Source: Brachionus plicatilis (lineage: Eukaryota; Rotifera; Eurotatoria; Ploima; Brachionidae). From it: DNA of 64,000 bases. The notes under the pieces are model-generated. The model was given only the letters and a program-made list of their open reading frames with translations. It was not told the DNA's origin and did no database searches. Positions 33,176 to 55,495 of this stretch are shown here, piece after piece. The DNA is taken from the NCBI GenBank assembly GCA_010279815.1, contig QEOQ01000559.1:152636-216635 (forward strand), in the 5' to 3' direction. The stretch's first letter is position 1, and every line of letters begins with the position of its first letter. The translations under genes were made by a program, and so were the position numbers.

Positions 33176-33835
33176 ATTAAATAAAATATCGATTAAGAAG
33201 AATTTCTTTTATTTTTTTTAAAAATTCAGAGTATAAACCGCTTAGTGCCGAATAAGTAGGTTTATTACAAAAAAAAAGATACATGAAAAATTTTTTTTTC
33301 TTCATGTACAATATATTTTTGTCTTATATTAAAACATGCATTTTTAACCTTCTCTTTAATTTATATAACTTTTTTTATTAAATTATTCTATTTTACTTAT
33401 TTTTATGTATTTTAAAATATTATTTTTTTTTCTATTTTACTTATTTTTATGTATTTTAAAATATTATTTTTTTTTTTAATCTGAAAGAGCAGCTGGTCCG
33501 TCTTAAACATACACACATCAAGATTGAGTAAAAAACAACCCCGGGTGTAAATCACCATAATTTTTATAAAAATGAAATCATTTTTCGATGCATTTATTCC
33601 TTATTATTAGAATTTAATTGTACATCCGTTTTCATCTAAAAAATTTATCATCACCTTTAAATTTGGAATTAAAAAAAAAAACTTTTTTTATTAAAATAAA
33701 TGTCGTAGAAACAAAAAAGTTGTTTATTCGATTTTAATTGCAAAATCATATATTGTGTTTCAAACGTTTTATTGATTAAAAATTATTGATTTGAGAATTA
33801 AATCTAATTTTGATCTTTAAAGATCAAAATTACAC
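33176..33835. other. AT-rich spacer with a 44-bp direct duplication
   Basis: A unit starting CTATTTTACTTATTTTTATG occurs at about 33388-33431 and again at about 33432-33475. The following phrase CTGAAAGAGCAGCTGGTCCG resembles the one at 36435 and may be a retroelement 3' end. No gene is seen. Confidence 0.45.
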
Positions 33836-34670
33836 ACACTAACTACCGTTTATTACACACTACCTCCCGTTAATACACACTAACACACTAACTACCGTTA
33901 ATTAACGTCAACGATTATGTTTTTACATTATTTGAATTTTTCAATTAAAATAAATACAAATTAATTTAAATTGTCTTTAAAAAAAATTTTCTTGTTTGAA
34001 AAAATTATTCTTAAATAAAAATTTAAATTATATTTTAAATTATTTTGTCACATTATTTTTGCTATCTTATTGCAATTCTTTAAAAGTATGCTAAAATTTT
34101 ATTTAAACCCAATTTGAAAAATAAAAATTTGAAGATTTTTTATTGAAAATGAAAAATAAATTTACTATCTTAAATTCAGAGTTTTTTATAAGTCCCAAAA
34201 AAAAGTCCAAGTCTAGAATTTTTTTTTTTAATTTGCTAGATAAGGCTTCATATCAAAAAATTTAAATACTCTTGGGTTGTCCAATGCAATAGATTTGCCA
34301 TATATCAGAATTTTGTTGCAATTTTAGAATAAATTTCTTCTTAAGTATTCAAAATTTTAAAGCCTGGACTTGGACTTTGAAAAAAAGAAAAATTAAAGTC
34401 TTTGTTTTCAGGAAAAAAAATAAACCGAAATTATTTTTTATTCTGAAAACAAAGACTTTAATTTTTTTAATTATGTTTTATTTGATTTAATAAATTTATT
34501 TTTGATTGAATAAATTTGTTCATTATTTATTAATTTTGTTGAGAATTTACAAAATTAGTTATATTAAAATATTTTAAGTCAATAAAATTTAAACTGTTCG
34601 AAATTCAAATTTCTTATTACCGATTAAATCAGAAAAAAATCGTTAACGTTAATTAACGGGAGTTAATGAG
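33835..34670. mobile_element. Probable small TIR element built on CGTTAATTAACG words
   Basis: At 33888-33918 ACTACCGTTAATTAACGTCA and onwards appears; at 34640-34668 the inverted counterpart GTTAACGTTAATTAACGGGA occurs. At the left, three direct units beginning TACACACTA precede it. At the right, three copies of AAAATTTTTAATTTTTAAAT follow, and a further CGTTAATAGCGTTAACG lies at 34794. A MITE of the AAGTCC family is nested inside. Confidence 0.5.
34177..34400. mobile_element. AAGTCC-family MITE, reverse-orientation truncated copy
   Basis: Starts with CAGAGTTTTTTATAAGTCC and follows, in reverse complement, the interior of the MITE at 5789-6074 (shared phrases AAATACTCTTGGGTTGTCCA, GCAATAGATTTGCCATAT, TTCAAAATTTTAAAGCC). 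The far end is not clear; it runs into a 22-bp inverted repeat (AAATTAAAGTCTTTG... / ...CAAAGACTTTAATTT) at about 34390-34475. Confidence 0.65.
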
Positions 34671-34969
34671 CTTAACGCCATTAAAATTTTTAATTTTTAA
34701 ATTAATTATTAAATAAAATTTTTAATTTTTAAATAAATTATTAAATAAAATTTTTAATTTTTAAATGTTGGTCAAAAAACATTAAAAAAAAAACGTTAAT
34801 AGCGTTAACGATGATAACTGTTTTATAATTATGGTTTTTCAGGTATAAAATTGTACAAAATGATCTAAAATTATATTTTTAAAAACAATTAATTTAATTA
34901 ATTTTTTAAAATCGTTAAATTTTTCCGTTAAATAAGGTTTTTTTAAAAAACGGAAGCATACCCGTTTGA

Positions 34970-35300
34970 GATGGTGCGCAACCTCGGCAAGTTGATGCCA
35001 AGGTTGGATTTGATGGTCCGATCGATGACTTTTTTTCAGCTAGTCTTCAGCTCTAGCTTTTGGCGCTGGTCGACCCGTCCAGCAATTTGATGTGTAATTC
35101 TGGCTTGTTGAATGCCAATGTAGACTTGGATGTGTATGCGGACAGAATGAGAGCTATTGAAGCCATGGTTGACAATGTGCAAAGTGCAGATTGGAGAGAA
35201 AAAAAATTAGAGATTAAAAGTTGTTCACAGGTTTTCATGAGTCACTTGCACCACCTTTTGGACCTAGACACTGTTGACTTGAATGTTAAATTGTTCAATT
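34970..35300 (+). pseudogene. Coding-like exon(s) of unknown gene
   Basis: Composition rises to near balance. One frame reads YPFEMVRNLGKLMPRLDLMV up to about 35040. A second, possibly starting after the acceptor-like CTCTAG at about 35058, reads LLALVDPSSNLMCNSGLLNA, VDLDVYADRMRAIEAMVDNV and LEIKSCSQVFMSHLHHLLDL. The two are in different frames, so either an intron or a frameshift lies between them. I recognise no family. It may be a decayed host exon or a retroelement piece. Confidence 0.35.
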
Positions 35301-35320
35301 TTTTTGTAAAATTTAATTAG

Positions 35321-37000
35321 TTTTGGTAATTTTAAAAATGATCCCTGTGATCTTAAGTATCTTGGTGATACTGATTTTTAAGGTTTTCTAAAATTAAATT
35401 GAATATGCATTTTTTAGAGATTTTTGATTAATAAAAGAAAAAAAATTTTAAAATGTCTAAAATTAGCAAATTTTCTTTAGTAATTTAACAATTTTTGAGA
35501 AAAATAAGAAAAATTTTATTGTCAATTTTTTTTACTAATTTATAAAGTTAGAATATTTTCTGAGCTTCAAATTTTAATTTAAATATTAAAGCAACCTTAA
35601 TTATTACTTTGTTTTTTAATTTTAAATTCAATTAATATTTTAATAAATGTAGATTTTAATAATTGTTTTTAATAAATTTACAAATTGTTTTATTATTTAA
35701 AATGTTTTATGTTTTAAATTTAAAAAAAGCATTCATTTTTATTTATCAATAAGTTTACAAATTACATCAAAGATATAGCAATGTATACCCAAGTTTTTGT
35801 CTGACTCGTGATTTGGAACAGTGGAACTGGGTAATGAAGAATGTTTTCTTGATCCGAACTCTCGTATTTGGGTTATAGATGAAAAGTAAGAATTTTTAAT
35901 AGAAGAAACATTTACAAAGTGTTGGCAATTGACTACTGTTCTAAGCTGCAAGAGGGTGACAGGTTATTAACGTTTTCCGCTGAAGTCACAGCGAAATTCA
36001 TCTTTGAAGAATTAATTTGTCGGAGCATTTTTGTTGTTATTGAATGATTAAGTTTCAAATTTTGAGAGTGGTTTATTAAAGCAATTATGGTAGTTTTATG
36101 GATTTTGAAGAGGCCTACGTCAGCTTATCACCTAGAGTATAATGGTCTAATTGAGAGTTTATCTCAACGATTCTCAAGAGGATTGGGACCTTCATTTGAA
36201 AAACTTATATATTAAACCAAATTCTTTTTTTTTTTCTTTTTTTTTTTTTCCTGAAACTTGAACTATTTAAACATCAACATGTAAGAACATATTCCTATTT
36301 ATGTCTTTTCAACTTTCATTTTTTTAGCTTATTTACTTTATTTCGATTCTTTTAATCTCATTTTATTATCTTTAATTTTATTTTTATTTTATTTTATTTT
36401 TATTTTATTTTTTTTTATTATTTTTTTAAACTTATTCTGAAGGAGCTCTAGCTCGGTACAGAAAACAAATAAAAAAATAAAAAAAAAAAAAATATCTCAT
36501 CAAAACAGTATACGAATATTAAATTTTTTCTTATTTTTAATTTAACAGCAAGTTTATTTTTATGTTTTGCATTTATCAATAAAGTAAAAATGCCCCTCAA
36601 AAAATTGTTTTATTAGTAATAATATCAAACAAGATAAAATTTAGAGAATCTTTTTATTTAATTAATATAAGCCGAAAGTTTTTCGGGTTATCTTTTTTAA
36701 CAAAATAAATATTATATAATTACATATTTCATATTATATAGAAATTAACTTTACATGATATCATCTGATATTAATTTAAGAACGAATTAAACTTGTAGTT
36801 GTAATTACTTTGGGTCTTCCCTTCCAAGTGACCAGTACCTGTCATAAAATTTGTCACCAGAACTTAAAAATTGCTGATTGCAATTTAAGTATTTTAAATT
36901 TACGTAAAAAATAATTGATTGAAGTTGTAATTTTTAAACGGATATGTCAAAAATAATTTATAAATTTATTAAAATTTAATCAACAAAATTTATCTATTAG
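35321..37000. other. AT-rich region with one weak minus-strand frame
   Basis: 35739-35951 (minus, 70 codons, containing TVVNCQHFVNVSSIKN) is preceded by an acceptor-like CTTGCAG and looks mildly coding, but I cannot place it. At 36425-36490 a phrase GAAGGAGCTCTAGCTCGG followed by A-rich sequence could be a LINE 3' end. Nothing else is supported. Confidence 0.3.
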
Positions 37001-37363
37001 TTAATTTGGTGCAACATTTAAATATTCTTCTTTTAATTTCATTATTTCATCATAGGCTTCTTCTTTTTTCAAGTGTTTTGGACTTTGTTTATGAATTTCA
37101 AGCATATCTTGATTATTTAATTCACAACAGCAAATTTCACACCAAATCATTTCCGGCCTAAACGACTTTTCCCTACTCTTCATTATTCGATTATAATGCT
37201 GAACACCTTTGAAATGTATCTCGGCATTTTTGATGTTCGGAAATTTAGTCAAACACAATTCACTAAATTTTAGAAAATTTTTTTTTAGTTATTTTTTATT
37301 TATAAAATCTCACCAAAATGGAGGGTAATTTTTTTGGCTTTTTTCAGTATTATCGCTAGACAT
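37001..37363 (-). CDS. Small protein with two U1-type (matrin-like) C2H2 zinc fingers
   Basis: Exon 1 is 37363-37314 (starting MSSDNTEKSQKNY) and exon 2 is 37262-37001, separated by a 51-bp intron (GTGAGA...TTTAG); the joined frame is 103 codons. The splice junction completes the first cysteine pair (CELC). Both fingers fit C-x2-C-x12-H-x5-H: CELC...HFKGVQH and CEIC...HKQSPKH. U1/JAZ-type fingers of this spacing bind dsRNA or snRNP partners, so an RNA-binding nuclear or cytosolic protein is inferred. There is no signal peptide. The C-terminus is acidic/basic (KKEEAYDEIMKLKEEY). It lies about 1.2 kb downstream of the FAM135 stop in the same orientation. Confidence 0.7.
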
Positions 37364-38563
37364 AAGTTACTCAGTTAGAGTTTATGCAGTTTTTTTTTGA
37401 TTACTTTAAAAAAAATTTAGAATTTTAATCAATCTTAAAATAAAATATTTAAATTAACATTCAGATGAATATGAAAATAAAAGTGAAATTAAGCAAACAA
37501 ATAGAACCAGCTTTCAGAAAAATAAAAAGGGTATAAATTTATGAGTTTTAGAAAGAAAAAAAGTTCACTTAATTTTAAATATTTTGACAATTTTTGACGA
37601 AAATTTTCTTTTATTACGTTAAGTTCAGCAATAAATTATAAAAATACAAAAAGAATTAAAGAAAGAAAAAAAATTAAAAGGAAAAAGGTGAATTTTTAAA
37701 AAAATTGGAATAAATCGTTCTTTTAGGGCTTTAATATTTTTAAATTTTTTTTGGTAAATTTACGTAATAAAACGATAATAAACAACCAAAAAATTTTCAA
37801 AAGTACCATTTTTTTAACAATTAACAGTAATGCTCGGTTATACAAGACTTAAAAAATTTTTTTTATTTTCTAAAAATTCTATTTTCACTTAAAGAGAAAA
37901 TTAAGAGTAACTCAGAGCCGATAAGTTAGCTCTTATCTTAATTTTTGAAAAAATAAAATTTTGATATAAGAATTTAGCCTTTTAAAAAAAAACAAGGTTT
38001 AGTTACTGTTTAATGTAGAAATTCTTTTTTAAATTTTTAAGCGTTGTGAAATTTAGTTAAAATTTTACAGAAATATTTATTTTTTTTTAAATTAGAAATA
38101 AAATTTCTCAACAAAAAATAAAACCAAAAAAAAACCTTTAAATCCTATCTACTTTAAATCTAATTGATTCTTATTTTTCTGTTCTTTCGGTCATGAAAAA
38201 AATTATCTTAATATTGCACAAAAAATCTAAAAATATGAAAATGTAAAAATGTAAAATTATTTTCATTTTGCCACATTTTTGAGTAAAGTATTTTTTAAAT
38301 AAATTCAAATTTAAAAAGAGTTCTAATCCTTTTTTGTCAACCAATTTATTAGTGAAAAAAAAAAGTTAAATTTAGATTCATTTTTTATTCAAAAAAAAAA
38401 CCACACACACAAAAGAAAAATTTACACACAAAACAAAAAATTTATTCTTCCAAAAAAGCTAATTTTAAAAATTACTAATAGAAAAAAAAAATTAAAAAAA
38501 AAAAAGATAAGATAAATAAAAATTGTAAGCATAAATGAGACGGAATGTGTGAGCCGGATGCAA
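37364..38563. other. AT-rich spacer and FAM135 3' flank
   Basis: No gene recognised. It should contain the FAM135 3' UTR (minus strand) and the zinc-finger gene promoter, but no individual element can be picked out. Confidence 0.4.
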
Positions 38564-48421
<9,858 letters not shown>

Positions 48422-51400
48422 TTAACTCATTTGAATAAAATTAATAATCTTAGGTAAAATGCAAATTAACAAAAATCTAGTTGTGTACAGAAAAAGCAAC
48501 AATGAGAAAATATGTCTAATAACAAGAGCAAGAGAATATTTGCATTAAAACTTAATTATAATATTTGCTTGCTTGCAAATTATGTTCGAAATTAGTCTAG
48601 ATACGACAATAAATAAGAAATTATCTTGAATTCTTAAGCTTGGTGTTATTCAATTAAATTTTAATCAATTTTTAAAAAAATGAATATAAAATTTAATCAA
48701 TTTTGGTCGACTAACTGCCAGTTTAGAGAATTAATTTTAATTACAGAAGCATCACAATCTTGGTTAAATTTGAAAAAAAATTTTTTTACACTAGGCTAAA
48801 TAAAAATTTTGAACAAATTATCTTTTGGATTAAATCACGTTACTGGTGCCAAATGGATTAATTTTCTCAGTTGGATAGTTATTTAAAAATTCTTTTTCTG
48901 GAATCCTGGGGTTTTTTCGTCTACGAAATGAAATTAATTTAAATAAATATTTTTTTGAATGAAAAAATTTTAAAATTTGTTTATTGATCTGCAATTTATG
49001 AAATTTTAAAATTATTGACCCGAAATTTTTATTTGATAGGTAAAATTTTCTACATGAAAATTTATGAAAAAACCTGGATCTTTAAATTAGGTCTTGATTT
49101 AAGTTTTATTTGATCACAAATGCCTAGTTGTAATTATCCATAGTTGAGAAAATAAATAGTTTTTGGCTAAGAAAATATTTTGTAGATAATATTTCAAAAT
49201 AGCAAAGGTTGAAAATGAAAAAAAAAATAAATCATTTATTCACTGAATAAACAATTAAAAAAATTTCAAATATTTTTATTTATTAAATAATTTATTGAAA
49301 AATTATAAAATTATTTTTTGTTAAATTGAGATTTTAATTATATTTTATTTTTTAAGAAATAAGTGAGATAAAAATTTTACATTTAATTCATATATTATTT
49401 AGGATCTATTTGATAAAATTTTGTGTGAATAATTTCCCATTGATATAAAAATCGCTTCAAGCTAAGCATTTATTTTTAAATAATCAAATAAAATAAAATT
49501 TTGATTTTTATTTAATCAAATATGTTTTTGTCAATTAGACTGGTTGAAATTAAAATATGGTGCTACAATTTTTTAAGGGCTTTTACTGCTATTTATGAAA
49601 ATGATATTTTAAATCACAATGTAATTAAGTAATAGAATAAATTAGATGATAACCTAAACAATTTACTAAGGATGTTATCCTTTTTAATTATTAATTATTT
49701 ATTTGATTCTATTAGCATAAATTCTGGGCTATTTTCAATTGACTCTAATGTATTTATGAGTAAATTTCACTTATTATAAATTCTGAGGATGCAATAAAAA
49801 AATTATTAAAATTTTTATAAAAAAATTTAGACATTTGATGGCCATGTTCAAAAAAATGAGAGTTCAGTTTATCAAAATATTTCAATTGATGCCTCTAAAT
49901 TTTACAGCAATTAAACTAACTTTCGAAAAATATATTGAAATTTTAAACGAATCTGATCTTTTTAATTTCGAAATGTAAAATAAAAAAATCAATTGATTTT
50001 AAAAGTTTAGAATTTTGTTATTTGATGTAAATGACTTTGCTTTCTTTTTAGACGTAAGAAAATACATCGTAAATTTTCACTAAAATTATTCTTGTCTTTA
50101 AATATAAGATTGAATGATTTTTGCGATTGCTTTAATTTGTTTAATTAAATTAAAAATGAATTAAATTTTCATATTGGAAAAAAGAAACCGGAAAAATAAC
50201 CAAGGAATTTGAATTTAATAAAATAGATACTTTTTATTTATCTTATTTGATATTTTAATCTAAAAAAAATTTTTGGGATTTTTTTTTCAAATCTTTATCC
50301 TGAGAGCTAAAAAATACTTGAAAATTTATTATTGCAAATGATAATAGTTGAAAATAACACCAAAATAAAAATTCTATGAATTTTATTGATACATATCCAT
50401 TCATTTTTCTAATGCAGGTTAAAATTTTTTACTCTAAACTTTTAACGCGTATATGGTTGCTCTGAACTTTAAAAGAGTTTTCTCTAACCTTTCTACCATA
50501 TTGAGAAAATGGAAATTGATTATACCAACAAGTATGAAAAGACAAAGCTCTTATAGAAAAAATCGATCTTAGGAGCAAACTTAATAATCAATTATTAAGT
50601 TTGTTATTAATATTAATAATTTTATGTTATTAATAATCAATTTTTCGATGGTTTAAAAAAGAAAATATTAAAAACTATTAGGTAAATGACCAAGTAAATG
50701 AAGGAAACTTATATAATGCTTTATTAATTAACTAAATAATTTTTTTATTCATTTAATTATTAGATTCAATTAATGCCAATTCTGGCGATGTATAATTATA
50801 AAAAATAATGTAAAAATATTAGAATAAAAATTTTTAAGATAAAAAAAAAGAATTTGAGAAAAGAAAAATCATGATTTAAGTGAAGTAAAAAAATTTTTTT
50901 TAGAAATTATTTAGAAATTGTCTTCTAAAAACTGTTTTGTCAATTTAAATTTTATAAAAAAAAAAATATTGAAAAATTGAATACAAAAATAAAAACTTGA
51001 TTTTTGCATAATTTTTAGCATAGAAATTTTGTCAATTAATTATTCAAAAGTTTAGAAAAAATTTCTTTTAAGTTTTTCTGTAATTTTTTTAAAAAGCTTT
51101 TATTTGTATGTCGAGAATGGTTTTTCCATTATTATCATTACATTTTATCATTTCAAGACATGTTTTGATTGAGTCAATATTCAGAACATGTATTGAAATG
51201 ATAAATGGGTTTTTTTTTAAATTTCTTTTAACTCATTTAGAAATTTATTTTTGAAGTTATTATTATAAATAATATAAAATAAATATTAATTAATCAAAAT
51301 TTTAAATATACAAAATTATATTTTATTAAATTGAACAACAGTTTTATTTCAATCATTAGCAATCAAAATCATTTAATTCAATAGTAAGTCATAATAAGGA
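48422..51400. other. AT-rich spacer upstream of FAM135
   Basis: About 3 kb with no gene, RNA or TIR element recognised. The FAM135 promoter should lie in the first few hundred bases. Confidence 0.45.
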
Positions 51401-52430
51401 CTTAGTATTAGTAGTTTTGATTGTAGCTGGCTGGCCAGCGAGTGTACTGATAAGGCATACCGTGACAGCTTATGTGATTGACTGCTGCTCTTCCAGCAAT
51501 CAATGCCTACTTTAACATTTTAGGCTGTTAAAATTTGAGGCTTCAACTAATTGATTTGGTATTGAGTTCCATATGCTAGTGGCTTCTGAAAAAAATATCG
51601 CTTTGTTGGAGCCTGGAAATTTCTTTTTGGTATTTGAAGCAGTGACCTCTTCCTTGGTTTTTTGTGACATTAAAACTTTCGCTTTTTTTCACCAATTCTA
51701 TTCCATGCATGAAATTGTATAATTGAATTAGATCAGCTATTTTTCTTCTTTCTACCAGATTTTGAATGTTGAAACTTTTCAGTCTGCTTTCATACGGTTA
51801 GTTTCTATTTGAAGAAACAAATTTGGCAGCTCTGCGTTGAATCCTTTTAACATTGTCGCAGTCAGACTTATGAATTGGAGACCATACAGGCACCGCAAAT
51901 TCCAAAAGAGGACGAACAAAAGTTTAATACAATGATCTAAATAACTTCCAATCAAAACGAGCGAATGATTTCCTGATGCGACCTAGCATCTGATTTTTTT
52001 TATTTGTAGCCTCTATCACTTGATTTTTTAATTTCAGATTTGTATTGAAAATAGCTCTAAGATCTCTATTTACGAATTGTTAAGACCCAAGTCTTGATAT
52101 GTCTTACTTATTATTTAATCTTGAATTAACTGCAGCTGAAGCACATAATCTAACTACTATTTAAACCACAAACTACTTGTTATAATTTCGGATTCCATTT
52201 AATAAACTATTAAATAAATTAAATTGTTTTATTTCTTGGCTTAAATCCCTAAAGTCCAAACTCAAGACTTAACAGAATCACATCAACATAAATACTTTTA
52301 TCTAAACTCATTGAAATCAAATCTAGAGTTTCCAGAATATTAGACGTACATGACTTTACTAAACAAACCCATGCTGTTCCTTAAATATAATATTATTCTA
52401 ATAAAGAAAATCTTCCATTTTGATTCTTAT

Positions 52431-53510
52431 CAGAGTTGGGATCAGTTATAAAAAAATCAGTTTTCAGTCAGTATCAGTTTTTCGAGCATCAGTTCAGTAT
52501 CAGTCTCAGTTAATGGGTATCAGTTATCAGTTAAAAATCAGTTAATTAGAAAAATGATACAATTAGTTTATTTATTAAACAGTTTATAAAAATTAAAGTC
52601 TAATTAACATTTAAAACGGATATTTACATATATTTTTTATTACATTTTAGAAACATTATATTTGATAAATTTTTATAAGTGAATCTACTTCTATGTGGTC
52701 TCATCAAAAATGTAGACCCAGAAAAATATTTTTCGATAGGTGCCGAGCTGGCTTGAATCGAATAAATATCTCTCACTAACAAAGATAAAACTTTAAAATC
52801 TCTAGACCGATTTTTCCAATAACTTAGGATATTGCATTCTGTTTTTTCATTTATTTCACTTAAATAGAGATCAAGTTCATTTTCAAACCTTTTTAATTCA
52901 AAATTTTCAAAGTTTTCCTCATGGACATTCGGCTCATTGTAGCTTAAATAGGACATTAATTCTATTTCTAATTTTCGTTTTTTACTTTGATGTTCTTGTA
53001 TATCTGGCTCAATCAGCATTCTTTCCTGAGACAATTTTTCTCTAGAATCAATATACTTGTCTTTAAGAAAAGAAGTTTTATACAATAAACATGGTTTTAG
53101 TTTAATTATAAATTACTTTTTGTTGCATAAGATACTAATTCATTTTTAACTAAAGTCTTAAGACTTGAGATCGAAGACAACGGCAAAGGTAACTTATATT
53201 TGAATCTGACCTTATCTCTGACATTTCTAAAATGAACTTTATTTCAAATAAAAGAAAATAAAAAAGGTTTAGATAATGTATATATTAGCTTTTTATTTAT
53301 TGCAAAGCATTACTAACTAGTCAAAAATATATATTAGTGTAAAACTATATTAAAACCGAAAAAAAAATTTTCAAAAATTCAAATAAATAGTAAAACAGTT
53401 TTCAGTCAGTCTCAGTTAATTCAAAATCAGTTATCGGTCAGTTTCAGTTTAACTGATAACTGAAATTAACTGATACTGATCAGTTATTCAGTATCAGTTT
53501 CCCAACTCTG
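52431..53510. mobile_element. 1.08-kb hAT element with perfect 8-bp target duplication ATTCTTAT
   Basis: ATTCTTAT at 52423-52430 and 53511-53518. The ends are inverted: left CAGAGTTGGGATCAGTTAT, right reads back as CAGAGTTGGGAAACTGATAC. ATCAGTTA/CAGTATCAGT words are repeated many times in both subterminal regions (52440-52550 and 53400-53500). It keeps only the hATC end of the transposase, so it is a deletion derivative. Confidence 0.92.
52624..53085 (-). pseudogene. hAT transposase C-terminal (hATC) remnant
   Basis: A 153-codon open frame. It has a charged linker (ELKRFENELDLYLSE), ILSYWKNRSRDFKVLSLLVR (hATC start), SIQASSAPIEKYFSGSTFLM and RPHRSRFTYKNLSN (dimerisation core). The BED finger and DDE core are absent, and the first methionine is unlikely to be native. 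It fills the middle of the 1.08-kb element. Confidence 0.8.
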
Positions 53511-53815
53511 ATTCTTATTACCAAATTACCAAAAAAAAAATCCCAAATTTTGGTAATTTTGCACGGAATTGAAGTTAAAGACACTAGACGATAATTGCTC
53601 GGCTTATATCACCTTTTTTAAACAATGGAGTAATATTTGTTTATCTGAATTGTATTGGAAGCTGACTATTGGATAAAGATACTGTGAAAATCAAGTAAAG
53701 TTAAGGAAGCAGTAAAGGCTTCTCAACAGTTTATAAACAATGAAGGATGAAGCTTGTCTACACCACATGATTTGTTTTGATTTAGGGTCTTGTAGTCTAT
53801 TAAAAATCATTTCAT

Positions 53816-53898
53816 AACAAACGTATTTGCCCGAATTTAACGACATGTCGTTAAATAATCTTTTTGATGTTATAAGACCCTGTCGTTAAAATCGAGCA
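53816..53898. repeat. Short palindromic TTAACGACATGTCGTTAA element
   Basis: Inverted relative of 22743-22878. It contains GCCCGAATTTAACGACATG, then AATAATCTTTTTGATGTTATAAGACCCTG, and ends GTCGTTAAAATCGAGCA. It abuts the 5' end of the minus-strand LINE. Confidence 0.55.
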
Positions 53899-54169
53899 AT
53901 TAAGTTAATATCATTTGATTCAAATCCAATATATTCTGATCCGTTTTCATTTAGTTAAATTTCAAAAGGTGGAACCTTACCATCTTGTTCAATAACAAAA
54001 GCATCTTGAAAATTAATTAGTTATTAAGAAGATTTGATATCTCTTTTGGTTCTTGCATTAATTCATTTTTTGACTTTTTTAACGGTTTGATTGATTCTTT
54101 GATTCAATATCAAGAATTCAATTGGACTACAGATTATAAGAGTTAATCTACTTCCTTATCTTATTTATT

Positions 54170-55020
54170 GAATAAGATCTTTTCTGCACTTAAGATCTTT
54201 TAGAGTTAATATAAATGGTCATCTAAGTGATCAATACCCTATTAAAGCAGGAGTTCCACAAGGGTCAGTGATTAGTCCACTTCTTTTTAGCATTTTTATA
54301 AATGATTTACCAAAAAGAAACAAATCAAACTGCCAATACTCTCTTCTTTTTGCAGATGATTTGGCTACTTTTTTTTTTTTAGAAAGATAGGTAATCTTGA
54401 AAACATGATTAATAAGTACCTAAAAGAAGCTGAAAGATGGCTATTCAAATGGAAAATGAAAATTTCTATTGAAAAGTCATGTTACATGATTATTAAGAAA
54501 AAAATAAAAGTGAAAATCAATCTTAACCTTAAAATTAATGGTAACAATGAGGAAAAAGTCAATTCTTAGGTATCACATTAGACTCAAAATTCACATTTAG
54601 TCTAATGGTGGGTGAATTAAAAGAGCGCAGTAATTCAAGGCTTAATATAATAAAACAAGTAGGAAATGGGGTCTAAAATCAAAACCATTAGGTAATCTTT
54701 ACAAATCTTTGATAGGATCAATCTTGGTTTATTTGGGTATTACTTGGATTATTTTTTCCATGTTTACACTCATTCTTAGAAACTAACATAAAAAAATACA
54801 AGCTATTCAAAATTCAGCAGTAAGATCTATTTTGAAGCTAAAGTATGATACCTTCTCCAATATAATACACCTTTAAGAGACCTTTAATAAACTAAATCTA
54901 CTAACAGTCTCAAATCGACTTTTTGAGTTGAGTGAGAGATATGTCAGGGGAGGATTGAGTCATTCTGTTCCACTGGTTGTCAGAGTGGTGGAAGAATAAA
55001 GAGAAGGTTTCGAATCAAGA
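54170..55020 (+). mobile_element. LINE reverse-transcriptase remnant, plus strand
   Basis: Readable blocks in shifting frames: INGHLSDQYPIKAGVPQGSV and ISPLLFSIFINDLPK, then LLFADDLATFF (the xxDD catalytic motif), KYLKEAERWLFKWKMKISIE, an FLGI block (about 54565), SNSRLNIIK, IQAIQNSAVRSILKLKYDTF and LFELSERYVRGGL. Many frameshifts. Its 3' end may be the phrase GCCCACGGGGCTTTAAAATA with AATAAT repeats at 55435-55495. Confidence 0.75.
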
Positions 55021-55021
55021 T

Positions 55022-55495
55022 ACAGTCTATACTGGAACTCCCTATTCCGGAATCCTCGAAATTCCGACAGAATTTTAATTTCCCTTAACCAAGTGAATAC
55101 TTTCTTAATAAAATCACCTCGAATATCTGAAATTTTAATGTCGGACTATTTCGAAATTACGACAAAAAATACTCCTCTATTATTCAATTACATAGAAATA
55201 TTTTTCTATAATTCAGCAAGAAAAAAAATTTTCGATAAAAAAGTGTGAAAAATATAATATATATAATGTTTGTGTGCTCGCAAATAAAAATCAATATGGA
55301 ACTAAAATTGGATTACTTTTATTTTTATAAAATTTTAAATGATCTTTTGAGAGTAAACTTTTTTACTTAGTAACACTGGTGCAATTTTCCTTCTTTTTTT
55401 TTTAACTCGAATTTAATGTAATTTAATGTAATTTTGCCCACGGGGCTTTAAAATAATAAATAATAATAAAAATAATAATAATAAAAAAAAAACAA
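55022..55495. mobile_element. Possible Tigger-like left end inserted before a LINE 3' tail
   Basis: After a TA, CAGTCTATACTGGAACTCCC and CGGAATCCTCGAAATTCCGAC resemble a pogo/Tigger-type terminus, with a related CGGACTATTTCGAAATTACGAC at 55143. The matching right end was not found. 55380-55495 carries the putative LINE tail ending in AATAATAATAA-rich sequence. Confidence 0.35.

Larger units (their letters stand above)
51420..53810 (-). mobile_element. CR1/Jockey-type LINE reverse transcriptase, minus strand, split twice
   Basis: From 53800 downwards the minus strand reads SCGVDKLHPSLF, KKGDISRA, NYRLVSLTSIPCKI (RT fingers). The 1.08-kb hAT at 52431-53510 intervenes, and the LINE resumes with NNIIFKEQHGFV, SCTSNILETLDLISMSLDKS and VDVIL to about 52285. 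A small element at about 52082-52284 (AAGACCCAAGTCTTGA inverted at its right as CTCAAGACTT) and a deletion follow. The C-terminal part is RAIFNTNLKLKNQVIEATNK, RIRKSFARFDWKLFRSLY, FVRPLLEFAVPVWSPIHKSD and RIQRRAAKFVSS, to about 51420. The YxDD core is missing; the copy is dead. Confidence 0.8.
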
